Origin: Microthyrium microscopicum
Taxonomy: Eukaryota; Ascomycota; Dothideomycetes; Microthyriales; Microthyriaceae
Reading direction: 5' to 3'
Assembly (NCBI GenBank): GCA_010405405.1
Contig: MU004240.1
Coordinates: 1,146,882 to 1,210,881, forward strand
DNA length: 64,000 nt
A program made the translations under genes and the position numbers. Below, one piece after another: positions 35,901 through 45,871 of the stretch. Under the pieces are notes generated by a model. That model was not told where the DNA came from, did no database searches, and was given only the letters and a program-made list of their open reading frames with translations. Numbering within the stretch: position 1 is the stretch's first letter; each line of letters starts with the position of its first letter.

Positions 35901-36497
35901 TCTGCTGCTTTGAATCTGTAAACACGACATATTGTGAGCAAACATTGCACGCCGGCGAAGACCGAATTCGCGTCATTTGTTTGGAGGAGTTGGATTGTCA
36001 TATCCAGGAATTCGGGCCATTTCGCAGGAAAATCGTGCGCGAGGATTTTTTGGACCGTGGGAATGAGTTGTGCGCGGATAGGAGGAGGTGCAGTAGCCAA
36101 CAGAGGGACTATTCTGCTTCTGCAAGCTGGTTTCTCCTCTTCGGGTATTGCAGAAGCAAATGTATGGTCGTCGGCGGGAGACCAGCCTTTTGTGATGCGG
36201 TTTTTAAGGTATACGACAGCTGCGAGGAAAGGAACACTTGTTAGCGAGAGGTTGCATGATCAAAACTGGAAAGTAAGCTTACTTGAAAGTCGGACTCCTT
36301 GATCCTGTTCAACGTCGAGGATTTCCATCAAGGCATTGATGAAGCCTGGTTGCTCCTCGGCCTAGATAGATAATTAAGCAAATGCGCAAAGAACCTAGCA
36401 ACGTTCAACCTACATGCTTCAAGTCCAATTCTGCCTGGCGACGATTGTCGGCATTAGGATCAAGGGTCGCCGCGATCCTATCTCTCAAGGTAGACAT
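32985..36497 (-). CDS. NMD5: Importin-7/8 family nuclear import receptor (Nmd5/Sxm1 class)
   Basis: Eight exons: 36414-36497, 36283-36361, 35759-36219, 35531-35715, 33607-35480, 33395-33558, 33227-33344, 32985-33178; phases agree, 1052 residues (human importin-7: about 1038). Karyopherin-beta proteins carry cargo through nuclear pores and release it on Ran-GTP binding. Seen: importin N-terminal domain MSTLRDRIAATLDPNADNRR, VYLKNRITKGW, IRAQLIPTVQKILAHDFPAK; HEAT-repeat body with PHMPNLIAHLLFPVLCQSDE, EFRSPHGFLRARACDVIEKY, LPVRVDAAIALQPLI, HMETILMPVIEITLQHKLFD and FNEVFEIIDSCTF; acidic C-terminal loop (NYDVSNDIDEEEDENW, YDDEDELEED), LEPYGMFKSALF, and a polyglutamine run close to the C terminus. 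The assignment to Nmd5 rather than Sxm1 is not certain; moulds may have one orthologue of the pair. Confidence 0.9.
33036..33066 (-). repeat. CAG/CAA repeat encoding about ten glutamines in the importin
   Basis: Minus-strand CAACAACAGCAACAG... run gives a Q-rich stretch (QLQQQQQQQQQ) before the last 17 residues. Likely length-variable. Confidence 0.85.
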
Positions 36498-37386
36498 GAT
36501 TCGAAAAGGCCCACAGCGGGAGCAAGGAGGTCAAAATGTGATGCTCTACGACTCGCTCAGGCCTCGCGGGACGCAACGACAGATTTGCAAGTGGGAGCCT
36601 GCGTAAAGGTCTCGGACTGTATCCAAAGACTAGGCGGATATAGGCGCGGGTAGAGGTAGGTGAAAAGTAGAATGGAGTATGTTTATTGGGATGCAGAGCG
36701 AGGTAAGGTTGTGGTGAGAAAGAAGCTAGGTAGAGGCAGGAGCAACCGTTGGTGAGACGAAAGAGGGTTGTCCGTGCCACTCAAAGGCTGCCCTCTTAGG
36801 CTCTTCCAGATCTGTTCTGCTCCAGTATCTACCCATTCAACCACGACTCAATCTCTTCTTCTTTGCTTTATCCTGGAATCCCTTGAGTTGTTCCTATTAT
36901 TCAAGGTTTTCGCGCGTCGCTGGCATTGTCATTGGCCTAGCCATCCACTATGAACAGTATCTACAACATGGCTTCACATGCGCCCGTTCTGCACAATCGA
37001 GAACGCGTCTTTACAAGCTAGCTCCCCCTATGGCTCTTCTTCCGCGAACATGTTCTCTATATTACGCTGACTTGGCCGGCATTCGCTCGTTCTATACATG
37101 ACCATGACAATATGGTTCATGGGACGACCACAACAACATCTACGAGTAAACCTCGCAGCAACAACCCCCGAGACCCCCTAAACACTTGAAACCCCAATTC
37201 AATCCACCGATCAAAGCCTAATCCATTCTTGTTCTCTATAGCCCTGAAGAATCCTCAATGGCCAACATCGATGTCGATATTACCTGCAGTATCGTTAAGT
37301 CGAACCCTCGATCACAGCAGGGCCAACCCCTGATGTGCCACCAATGTAGCGTGCCTCGATCATCGATGAAGCCACGAGGGCACAGG

Positions 37387-37425
<39 letters not shown>

Positions 37426-38181
37426 TCAAATTTATATCTCACCATCCACCAGTCCCTTGAACAATGTCTGAGTCTGACACCGAAATGGCAGACGCCGTCC
37501 AACCCATATCGCCGTCTGAGCTATTGCGCAAAGAAAGTGACGAGCAACCCACCACCAATGGCCCACAGGCCGGCTTTGGCGGGGTCGCTACTTAAACAAG
37601 AAAAAATCATCTCCCCCATGTTTCTTGGCAGGGTTTGGTACTAGCGTTGCTGCATTAGGATTCTGATATCGTGCAATTGGCTGACTGTTTACTCACTTTC
37701 TTTAGACATCTTGCCAATCATTTTTATTATTATTTGTTTGGCTGGATCTTAAATTGAAGGGAATAGGTATTCTCTTCGTCATCAGATCGCGACTCTTCAG
37801 GCTTCCAAGTCTTACTACTGATAGGCGAAATTGTGCAAGTCAACAACGTCGACTAGCGTGGCATCGGGCATTTAGACATGCAGGAGTATTCTAGCTTCCT
37901 ATCCTCTAATTCGCAGAAGATGAGCCAGTACATTAATATGTCTTGAACGAAGTGGCCAGGAACCGAAATTCAGCTCGAAATTTTGATCACCAGATGATGG
38001 GACATGTCCGAATGTGGGACTCGAAGTCCATCTGCTAGAAGGAAGGTAATTCTCCAAGATCATTCTTGTTATGTTAGAATAGCAGCTCCGACGTAACTCC
38101 TACCAGTCTTGCAAGTTACAAGCTCACACGGAGAGAACAAACATTACATAGAATACTATAAGTCTGCGCGTTCCTAGCACT
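36498..38181. other. Gene-poor intergenic region with an orphan 43-codon ORF
   Basis: 1.7 kb upstream of the importin. Contains the (GGCACA)6 repeat and, at 37464-37595 on the plus strand, a 43-codon ATG frame (MSESDTEMADAVQPISPSEL...) whose Ser/Pro/acidic start looks like the beginning of a real nuclear protein but which ends in TAA with no convincing exon after it. A longer overlapping frame 37258-37644 is just the repeat read through. The rest shows nothing recognisable. Confidence 0.45.
37390..37425 (+). repeat. (GGCACA)6 hexanucleotide tandem repeat
   Basis: Six perfect head-to-tail copies of GGCACA, preceded by a degenerate unit (CACAGGACA). Confidence 0.95.
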
Positions 38182-38394
38182 CAACAGCATGGCAAAATAA
38201 ATGGCGTTCTCCCATCAACTCTGATGGCTACCACTAGCGCTGCTAACTAAAAGGTGCTTTAAGTCCTACCGTATCTAATAAATATTCCTAAGCCGAACGC
38301 TCTTTATGGCAAGTAAAGTACTCGATAACAGACCGTAGCGTTTAGGCGCTATCAGAGTTAATAGGAGTACGCCATTTATTTTGCCATGCCGTTG
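38182..38394. mobile_element. MITE, copy 1 of a family with two copies in the window (213 bp, 5-bp TSD)
   Basis: Terminal inverted repeats of about 47 bp: the left end starts CAACAGCATGGCAAAATAAA and the right end, read from the other strand, CAACGGCATGGCAAAATAAA, both continuing TGGCG..CTCC..AT.AACTCTGAT. The element is flanked by a perfect 5-bp direct repeat GCACT (38177-38181 and 38395-38399). It has no coding capacity. Its interior aligns with the element at 58540-58753 (for example AAGCCGAACGCTC against AAGTCTGAACGCG, followed by ATGGCAA in both). Non-autonomous DNA transposon by structure; the superfamily is not identified. It lies about 250 bp upstream of the TatD gene start and so within its promoter region. 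Confidence 0.85.
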
Positions 38395-38648
38395 GCACTT
38401 TCATTGTCCTTACTGATTGATGTTGACATCAGGCTGAATCTCGAGCTAAAAGCGGCCCGATCGGCCCGGCGTTCACGATATTTGGATATATGATCATGCA
38501 GATCTTCACGATAGCAACCACATTTACCCATCAATTCCAGTGATTCCTTCTCCGATTGATGCTTCTGTCTCGGAGCCTGCGCTCCGCCAGAACAATCACC
38601 AAAAACATACGCTCCAATTCTCCAGTCTTCCTCACAAATCATCGTAAA

Positions 38649-39800
38649 ATGGCATCTTCCGCCTCCCCTCCGCGCCTTAAATACATAGACGTCTGTCCAT
38701 ACCACCTATGCCTCCGCCGTCCCCACGCTCACACCCGCTAGATTGGCATCAACCTCTCTGACCCCGTCTTCCGCGGCCTCTACCACGGCAAACAAGCGCA
38801 CGATGACGACCTCGCCGCTGTCATTCAACGCGCGCGCGATGCAGGCGTGGAGAAGATGATGGTCACTGGCTCAGACATCAAAGAGTCGCGCGCAGCCATT
38901 TCTGTAGCGCAAGAATACCGTATGATACACCTCATATCCACGCAATCGATACGTTCTGATTGAGTTGTCTAGCGGGCATATGCTATGCCACCGTAGGCAT
39001 CCACCCCTGCTCCGCAAACACCCTCACATCCCATCCCAACGGACGCGCCGCCGCGCTCGCAGAGCTAAAAGCGCTGGCGACGGAATCGGCCAAGGCGGGA
39101 CATACAGTGGCATTTGGCGAAATTGGACTGGACTATGATCGGTTTTATCTCGCCGAGAAGGAAGCACAGCTAGCTGCGTTTGAGGAGCAGTTGGACATGG
39201 CAGTCGAGCTACAATTACCGCTGTTTCTCCATATGCGTGCTGCGGCCGAGGATTTTGAGCGGCTGCTAAAAGCCAGGCTGGAGAAGTTGCCGAAGGGCGG
39301 GCTGGTGCATAGTTTTACGGGCAGTATGGAGGAGATGCGGAGCTTGGTGGAGCTGGGATTGGATGTGGGTGTGAATGGGTGTAGTTTGAAGACGGAGGAG
39401 AATTTGGTGGTGGTGAAGGAGGTCCCATTGGAGAGACTGCAGATTGAGACTGATGGGCCATGGGTAGGTTGCAGAAGTGGCTGAGTGAGAGGGGTTTAAC
39501 TAACCGGTGATAGTGTGAAATACGGCCGTCGCATGCTTCGCATAAGTTGCTAGTTGATGGGCCGGTGATACCGAAGGCTGTGAAGAAGGAGAGGTGGGCG
39601 GATGGGATGATGGTGAAGGGTCGGAATGAGCCTTGCACGATACCGCTGGTGGCTCACGTTATTGCTAAGCTAAAGGGCATTACGGTGGAAGAAGTATGTG
39701 AAGCGTAAGTTGAGACATCCCCTTACCCCCAGGCTGATGGGCTAATACTTGCAGTGCTTGGAATAACTCTGCGAAAATGTTTGGTCTCGGTATACCATAA
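38649..39800 (+). CDS. TatD-family metal-dependent deoxyribonuclease
   Basis: Five exons: 38649-38690, 38742-38919, 38973-39463, 39514-39704, 39755-39800; introns 50-53 nt; 315 residues. TatD nucleases are TIM-barrel metalloenzymes of the amidohydrolase superfamily; the yeast relative has 3'-5' exonuclease activity and roles in DNA fragmentation and repair. Seen: YIDIGINLSDPVF at the N terminus (joined across intron 1), YATVGIHPCSAN, FGEIGLDYDRFY (metal-binding Glu), FLHMRAAAEDF (His), GGLVHSFTGSMEEM (His), QIETDGPWCEIRPSHASHK (Asp; joined across intron 3), EPCTIPLVAHVIA and AWNNSAKMFGL at the C terminus. All exon joins are in phase and reconstruct expected motifs. Convergent with ARO2, with 84 bases between the stop codons. 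Confidence 0.93.
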
Positions 39801-39884
39801 CAGGAATCACGATAGAGCAATAGAGAACATAGAAGGGGTATCAATAGAAACTAAGAGGATCATCTAATATGCATAACTTTTTCC

Positions 39885-41173
39885 TTAGTGGGTTGGCTTT
39901 CCATTTGCCAAAGTCTTATGCTCATAAGCTGCCGATAAAAGATCTCGCATACCTGCTCTACCATGCTGTGCAGCGAATGCGTCCATCAGCACAAGAGCCG
40001 CCATTGCTTCTACAATAGGAATTGCTCTGGGAACGACACAAGGATCGTGTCTTCCTTTTGCAGCTAGAACACCCTCCTCTTCATCATACATCGCCGTTGT
40101 CTGCGCTTGTCCAATGGTGGCTGGTGGCTTGAAAGCTACTGTGAAGTAGATGTGTGCTCCATTTGATATACCACCTTGGATGCCGCCCGAATTGTTGGTC
40201 TTTGTAGTCAGCCGTGGTCGTGGAACACCAGATGCCAATCCGCTCTGAGAGGGTGGCACCGCGGGCGATTTAATGAATGCATCGTTGTGAATGCTGCCAG
40301 GTATGCGACAACCGCCAAAGCCCGAGCCAACTTCAAAGCCTTTGGTGGCAGGTATCGAGAGCATAGCATGTGCGAGTTTAGCCTCAAGCTTGTCGAATAC
40401 AGGCTCACCTAATCCACTGGGTACATTACGGATAACGCATGTGACTGTGCCCCCGATACTATCCTCACGCTCCTTGAATTCGGTAACCAGATCCTCCATA
40501 CGTTTGGCGGCCTCAGTGTTCGGAGTGCGGACGGGGGCGAAGCTATCTACAGTTGGCCGATCGATAGTCTCCAATAATTTGAGAAACTCTGGATTTGTTG
40601 CCGGTGTAGGATGTGTAGCAGTTGGCGGGAAGAGATACTCGTCTCCAATCGAGCTCACGAAAGCCACGATATCCACCCCAGCGACGTCTCGTAGAAATTT
40701 CTCTGCAATGGCACCAGCGGCAACCCGTCCAATTGTCTCACGCGCACTACTTCTTCCTCCGCCACTGCTGGCACGTATGCCATATTTCTCTTGATATGTC
40801 CAATCTGCATGGCTCGGCCGAGGGAACTTGTCCATTGTGCTGTTGCCATAGTCTTTTGGTCTTTGGTTCTCATTCATGACGCGCATGGCGATTGGGGTGC
40901 CGAGTGCCTTGCCAAACTCGGTGCCGCTCTGGATTTCAACACGGTCTTTCTCATCGCGAGGAGTTGTGATTGCGGATTGGCCCGGTCGGCGGCGTGTCAG
41001 TTGAGGTTGTATATCAGCTTCGGAAATTTCGAGGGTTGGTGGCACGCCGTCAATGATGACTCCGACACTTAGGCAATGACTTTCGCCATATCTAGAAATG
41101 TTAGTTTCGTTTTGATGCAGAGATGAGGTGACATGTACGTGTGGACTTTGAAGAAGTTGCCAAAGGTAGACAT
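39885..41173 (-). CDS. ARO2: Chorismate synthase
   Basis: Two exons, 41139-41173 and 39885-41091, 47-nt intron, 413 residues. Converts 5-enolpyruvylshikimate-3-phosphate to chorismate, the last step of the shikimate pathway; fungal enzymes are bifunctional with an intrinsic flavin reductase. Seen: [20 protein letters not shown] (intron inside the Thr codon), [58 protein letters not shown] (signature 2), [29 protein letters not shown] (signature 3) and [20 protein letters not shown]. The frame is open upstream of 41091, but this is intron/leader; the spliced start restores the conserved N terminus. A TGAGTCA element lies about 66 bases 5' of the ATG. Confidence 0.97.
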
Positions 41174-41238
41174 GGCGGCTCAGAGATAGGAAGAGAATGA
41201 GCAAGAAATCTGCTTGAATGTAAGGTAGGCTCTTTTTA

Positions 41239-41245
41239 TGAGTCA
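41239..41245. promoter_or_regulatory. Gcn4/CPC1-type element TGAGTCA upstream of ARO2
   Basis: Perfect TGASTCA match about 66 bases upstream of the ARO2 start codon, a plausible distance for an activator site. Aromatic amino-acid genes are known targets of general amino-acid control in fungi, so cross-pathway control is a reasonable inference. Confidence 0.5.
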
Positions 41246-41907
41246 AGTGGAGAGCTCCGAATTGCTGGAAAAATAACTGACAATGGAATGGAGTTAGCGG
41301 GGGCCGATATCGGGTTTGTGGCTTCACAAAAACTCAAGTCTGATTGGCTGGATGCTCCACCCCCTTTTTAGCTATTATGATCTGATTCTGATCTGATTGC
41401 CACGGTACATGGCATGGAATAAGTGTAATCAATCATCTCTGGAAGTGTTCTATTTTCTCCACTACTTTGCCAAATGCACCCCGCACACACAAGCATATCA
41501 CAAGAATGCAATCCCATTCCACTAGCAAAGTCAGAGCAATTTTTGAAAAGACAAGGCCTGAGAATTCAGCCTCGTCTTCAGCCTTATTCGCCTCTAAACC
41601 TTCACCCCTTCTACCTCCCACTTCTCACCTCTCATCTCTAAACTTTGCAATAATTCTTGACAATCCCCTTGTTGATCATGGTAATATCACAATGTCTTTG
41701 TTGAGGGTGAAGTGACTGGAGCCTGGTGACCTGAGATGACGCATTAGGCTTCCTAACCTCAGTTCCCATCCTCTTAAAAAGCCGGTTGAGCTATTTCCTA
41801 AACCTTCCAACTCCATTCCACCCCAACCACCATCCTGAAGCTTCTATTACGCTTAATTATCCAACGATCTGTCTTTTCGAACTTTTTCCAAGCCAATCAA
41901 CAATACT
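41246..41907. other. Divergent intergenic region
   Basis: Between ARO2 (minus) and the F-box-like gene (plus). CT-rich leader immediately 5' of the F-box-like gene (41800-41900). No ORF or repeat of note. Confidence 0.5.
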
Positions 41908-42903
41908 ATGTCTCTCACAACCCTGCCAGCAGAATTGCGCGTCATGATATTTGAATACCTCCTAATTTCTCCCTCTGGACGAACCCACAACTTGAGAACT
42001 GTCAAGGGATCTTCTCATCGAACTTGGTTGCCGCCTTCGAATGTTTCCAAGGTTCGGGACAATCCGACACTCTGCCCGTCTATCCTGTTGGCCTGCCGCT
42101 TGTTCCACGAGGAAGGACGAAAGATGCTATATTCCCAGAACAGCTTCCTCATATCTTGGCCGGTAGCCTTTCAGACTGCCCAGCCGCTACTCCGCGATGA
42201 TCAGTCATGCATCACGAAGCTAGTTTTCCAGGATTCGTCGATTGCTAGATCCTTCATCACCAACGCCAACAAGGTCGGATCATTTCCAGCTCTCCAATCA
42301 GTTACATTCATCATCACTGGCTTTGAGACCCTGATTGCTATGCAGCATCTTCAAGGCCATGGTCTTCACCCTGTCACTGCACACACCGCGGTCTGGCGTC
42401 TGATGATCACCAAATTTCGCCAACAGTATCCATCACTCAAACGATTCGAATGTCAATTCGAGCAACACCAGTGCCCAATTCCACATGAGCCACCGATGTC
42501 CGATGCTGTACTCCCTGATCAGATATTGCGCGCTATATCATGTTCGCAACAAAGCCACGAGTTCCGCTTCAAAGGCTACGCTGATTGGCTGGATATGAAT
42601 AATGACCAGGAAACGGATGCCGAATGGTCGTACTCCACCCATCCACGAGCCAAATATCATCTTCCCCTCAATTTCGACCATCACCGTACTCGAATGCAGA
42701 AGATTCGCGAATGGTTGGGTAACGAGAAAGAAGATTTCAAGTTCCGGTTCGAGACGGAGACTTCATGGGAGCATGTACCTCGGATCTTGATCAAGATGAT
42801 TGCTGTGCAGAAACCTTCAACCACTATTCCGTGTCAAGTCTCCGGAGTCTGGGGGCGTATGTCACGAGTGGAGGAGTTGGACGATTTGGCCCAGGAAGTC
42901 TAG
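41908..42903 (+). CDS. F-box-like / DUF7730-type protein, copy A
   Basis: Single exon, 331 residues. Seen: N-terminal F-box-like motif TLPAELRVMIFEYLLISPSG, then CPSILLACRLFHEEGRKMLY (the 'resident residue' region typical of these fungal proteins), FQDSSIARSF, and a C terminus with VSGVWGRMSRVEELDDLAQE. No catalytic domain. These are large expanded families in moulds; some act as SCF receptors, most are uncharacterised. Its closest relative in the window is the gene at 45872-47176, which shares LPAELR-M-F-YLL, the resident region and the W-G-MSR-E-L C terminus; the SRR1-like gene sits between them. Start at ATG 41908 is supported by the CT-rich leader and by the motif beginning at residue 5. 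Confidence 0.8.
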   Translation: MSLTTLPAELRVMIFEYLLISPSGRTHNLRTVKGSSHRTWLPPSNVSKVRDNPTLCPSILLACRLFHEEGRKMLYSQNSFLISWPVAFQTAQPLLRDDQSCITKLVFQDSSIARSFITNANKVGSFPALQSVTFIITGFETLIAMQHLQGHGLHPVTAHTAVWRLMITKFRQQYPSLKRFECQFEQHQCPIPHEPPMSDAVLPDQILRAISCSQQSHEFRFKGYADWLDMNNDQETDAEWSYSTHPRAKYHLPLNFDHHRTRMQKIREWLGNEKEDFKFRFETETSWEHVPRILIKMIAVQKPSTTIPCQVSGVWGRMSRVEELDDLAQEV

Positions 42904-43574
42904 CCATAAAAGTCTAGCATGTGATGATAACCACACTTTAGAGCAATGATTGGAAGGAAAACCTCTTTGGTTTTGTATATTGCGAATTATACTTGATTAA
43001 GCATGACTGAATAAGTGGTGGCTAATGGTTGGCTATCGCTCTGAGAAGTCAGGATCAGGAATATTTATAATTCGTAAAGAAATGAAGGAAATGAGTTGTA
43101 TAACTTGGAGTCGCTGCCAGGTCTACCATGGGTATGACAGTTGGTATATATGGTTCAAATAGAATTAGCAATGCTATGGTGACTGAAACATTTGATATAA
43201 GGCTCCAAATCATAACTACAAACAATTGGTAAAGGTTAGATCAAGCGTCTCGAACAAAGGAAAGTGCATCGCAACAAAGCGCTCCCTGGCTCGGGGGTGA
43301 ATGACAAGGAGCTCTCAGATAATAGAAATTGGGAAATCTGTGTTGCAGAGAGATGCGTTCGATGCAATCTAAGTTGGGTTCACAGACCAGATTGTTTGTC
43401 ATGTAAGAAGCTGTCGTGTTGTTGACTAATCGAATCCAATATATTCGGGTATCTTCAGTAATAAACATCAAGTTGGAAGAGCGGCATCAGATTGAGCCAC
43501 CCAAGTATTGAATAGCGGAACCATTGACTAGACTTCTGGAGGTGAAGTAATCTATAACCGTTTCCGAGATAAAC
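42904..43574. other. Convergent intergenic region
   Basis: 670 bases between the F-box-like gene and the SRR1-like gene. Only untranslated sequence seen. Confidence 0.5.
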
Positions 43575-44885
43575 TTATGCACCTTCTGAAGAAACTGTAC
43601 CCTCCAAAGGGCCTTTTCGAGTGATCATGTCCATATACATGGTGACCTCTACCTCTTCTCCTCCTTTGAGTCTCCTCTTACAACGCGGAAATCTAAAGCC
43701 GTCAGCCTCGGGAAGCTTCTTTCGGAGGTTGAAACTCTTTTGAATCATATCTCGGAAACGCTGTCCCTCAACATAGCAAGGACTAGATCAAAATCATTAG
43801 TACACGGCGGTCTCACAATAGACCATGTCAGATCATGTTTATACTTACGCATACCCCAATTCCAAGCCCGTGATCTCATGCTTTTCATCTTCAGCATCAA
43901 GAATCATATCGAGGCTGATAAAAGCGGCAGGCCAAAAGTTTGCATCATCCGCAATAATCTGTGGGCAACAGAAGCTGGGTGCTACACAGAGCACCACTGT
44001 TGATTCGTCGATTTCTAGCAATCCCCAGGGATCGTCCAGTGCAGTGATGTTGAAATGGTTCAAGACGCTCTTGTCTTTGTTCTTGGTCAAGGCCGGGTCC
44101 TGAGCAAAAAATTCGACCTTCTTCGCGCCTAGCTCCTCGAGAATTCCTCCAATAGCCCAAAGAGCAGCGTACTGGATTAACTCCTGGAGCTTATTGCTAA
44201 AAAAATCTTCGCGATCTAGACAGTTGTAAGCCCGCACAAGAGATCCCAAGGCTATGCCAACTACTTTTGTTGGCACATAATCCATCTTTGCTAGCTCGTC
44301 TTTGATAGCAGTGGCCATGTCTCCTCTTCGCCATATCTCTGCTTGTTTCGCGAACTCCAATTTCAGAGTCTCTGTAGTGACTTTGTCTTCGGAATACCAA
44401 AAAAGTTTCCGGTCTACGTAGTCAATGTGTATTGGTTGTAAGTCATATTTCTGATTTCTGACGCGCTTGGCGTATCTTTCAAGATGATGAAATGCAACGT
44501 AGCCAAGGCACGGTACACCGTATTTGGTGCAATCGACTGGAGTCTTATAGGTTATACCATTCCACGATTTGATTCGAATTATATCAGCTCCTTCTGCAAT
44601 CTGACGTGCTGCACTTCGTAATTGGTCGCGAGGGTACATAGGCTTGCCTTCAGCGTAGAGTTGCTGGAGGGCTAAGACTTTTTTGTTGGTTCGCTCGTCC
44701 AGTTCGTCGTCTGATTCGAAGACGTTCTTAACATTTGACTCCTCACCTTCGTCTGAACTGTAAAGGATAGATGCAGTGTCAGATACTGTGACATCATCTT
44801 CAAGGAGGTTGCGATCCTGAGTTGCGAAGTGTTCGTCATCCGCCGCTGGGAATATTGTCTGCAAGGGCTCTAGTTGTTTGTTCAA
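43575..44885 (-). CDS. SRR1-like domain protein (5' end unresolved)
   Basis: Two exons seen: 43849 up to at least 44885, and 43575-43782, joined by a 66-nt intron (GTAAGT...GATCTAG) inside an Ala codon. SRR1 domain proteins were named after a plant circadian regulator; biochemical role is unknown. Seen: VVGIALGSLVRAYNC, IQYAALWAIGGILEEL, KVEFFAQDPALTKNKDKSVL, DDPWGLLEIDESTVVLCVAP and PQIIADDANFWPAAF, which follow the SRR1 order; an acidic N-terminal region (DTASILYSSDEGEESN, ESDDELDE); a C-terminal extension PCYVEGQRFRDMIQ ... VTMYMDMITRKGPL. The open frame upstream reaches only TTG at 44885 and is closed by TGA about 45 bases further up, with no ATG before GKPMYPRDQ; so a small 5' exon (acceptor possibly CTATCAG just upstream) is likely and was not found. 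Confidence 0.75.
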
Positions 44886-45871
44886 TGTCTGATAGTAAGA
44901 AGAGTACCGAAGTCATTGTTCAGGCTCTATAATTGTTTTATTATTGGCATGGGCCAGCGGAAGACAGGGGAAAATGGGCACCTTATGTTTTAGTCGCGGG
45001 TTGACAAGTATTTAATCGTTTTAGGGGAATCAGATTGACATATTACAATATATAGTAAGCTATCTAAGGTACACTTCACACGAGAATGCAGCGAAAAGGC
45101 AATTATTGTGACGGAGTATAGCGTTTCTGCATCATGCAGACAGGCAGGCCGATACTAGTGAAGGTAAGATCGAGTTACAGAATATTGATGAATTGGACAT
45201 GGATTGATAAGGTAGTAGCGAGTTAACTTGAGCAGAAGATCGAGGGAGTGACCTCTTGGGCAAGACTGAACTTGCTTTCAAGCTGCGTAACTTTGCACAG
45301 GGAGCATGTCGGAGCAAATAGCTTGTCACATATGAAGCATATAGATGTTCTGCTCGTATTCTCACACCCTGTTTCTCATGGTAAGTACTATCATGACAGT
45401 ACTCCAGATATGCTCAAAAGGCGTGAACAAACCATAGGACCTCTACCTATACAAAAAAATTCTAGAACAAAGCACTCTCTAAGTACATGGAAATAAAATG
45501 CCAAAAGCGCTCTAGCCGATGAGGCATCTGTTCAGAACAAATGCTTCATAACCTACCTACCATAGCGTGGAAGGGGGAGTAATAGAAATCATTGCCAGCG
45601 ATGTTTTGGAAGAGCGCGGAGTTGTTATAGAAATGTTATGAAGGGATCGTTTTCCTGTTCTAGTGTTATGTAACTTTGGCTACAATAGAAGTCGATCTTC
45701 TTCTACTTTAAGCGTTTTTAGCTAAAAGGGGCAACGAATCTCTTAAACTTCCCTCCAGTCAGAGATATTCCAGTTAGACAAATTACCAGACCGTGAGACC
45801 TATCTATCTAATCTCTTCCTGGCACTTGCATTGCCTCCTCTTGGTTTATCAGTGTTCACTGGCACAACAAG
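44886..45871. other. Divergent intergenic region
   Basis: About 985 bases between the SRR1-like gene and the second F-box-like gene. Probably holds the missing first exon of the SRR1-like gene and both promoters. Short frames only. Confidence 0.45.

Noticed and set aside
37258-37644. 128-codon frame with Gly-Thr repeats
   Set aside because: The regular peptide is only the translation of the (GGCACA)6 repeat; the frame also overlaps a different ATG frame.
37950-38040. tRNA-like stretch with a GACTCGAAGTCC segment
   Set aside because: The segment forms a short palindrome but no TTCGA B box, acceptor stem or anticodon arm can be built around it; no tRNA gene is convincing anywhere in the window.
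38376-38705. 109-codon minus-strand frame overlapping the MITE end and the TatD first exon
   Set aside because: Antisense shadow of the TatD first exon and leader; no features.
41174-41327. N-terminal extension of chorismate synthase in the unspliced frame
   Set aside because: The spliced start at 41173 gives the conserved chorismate synthase N terminus; the extension is 5' leader plus intron read-through.
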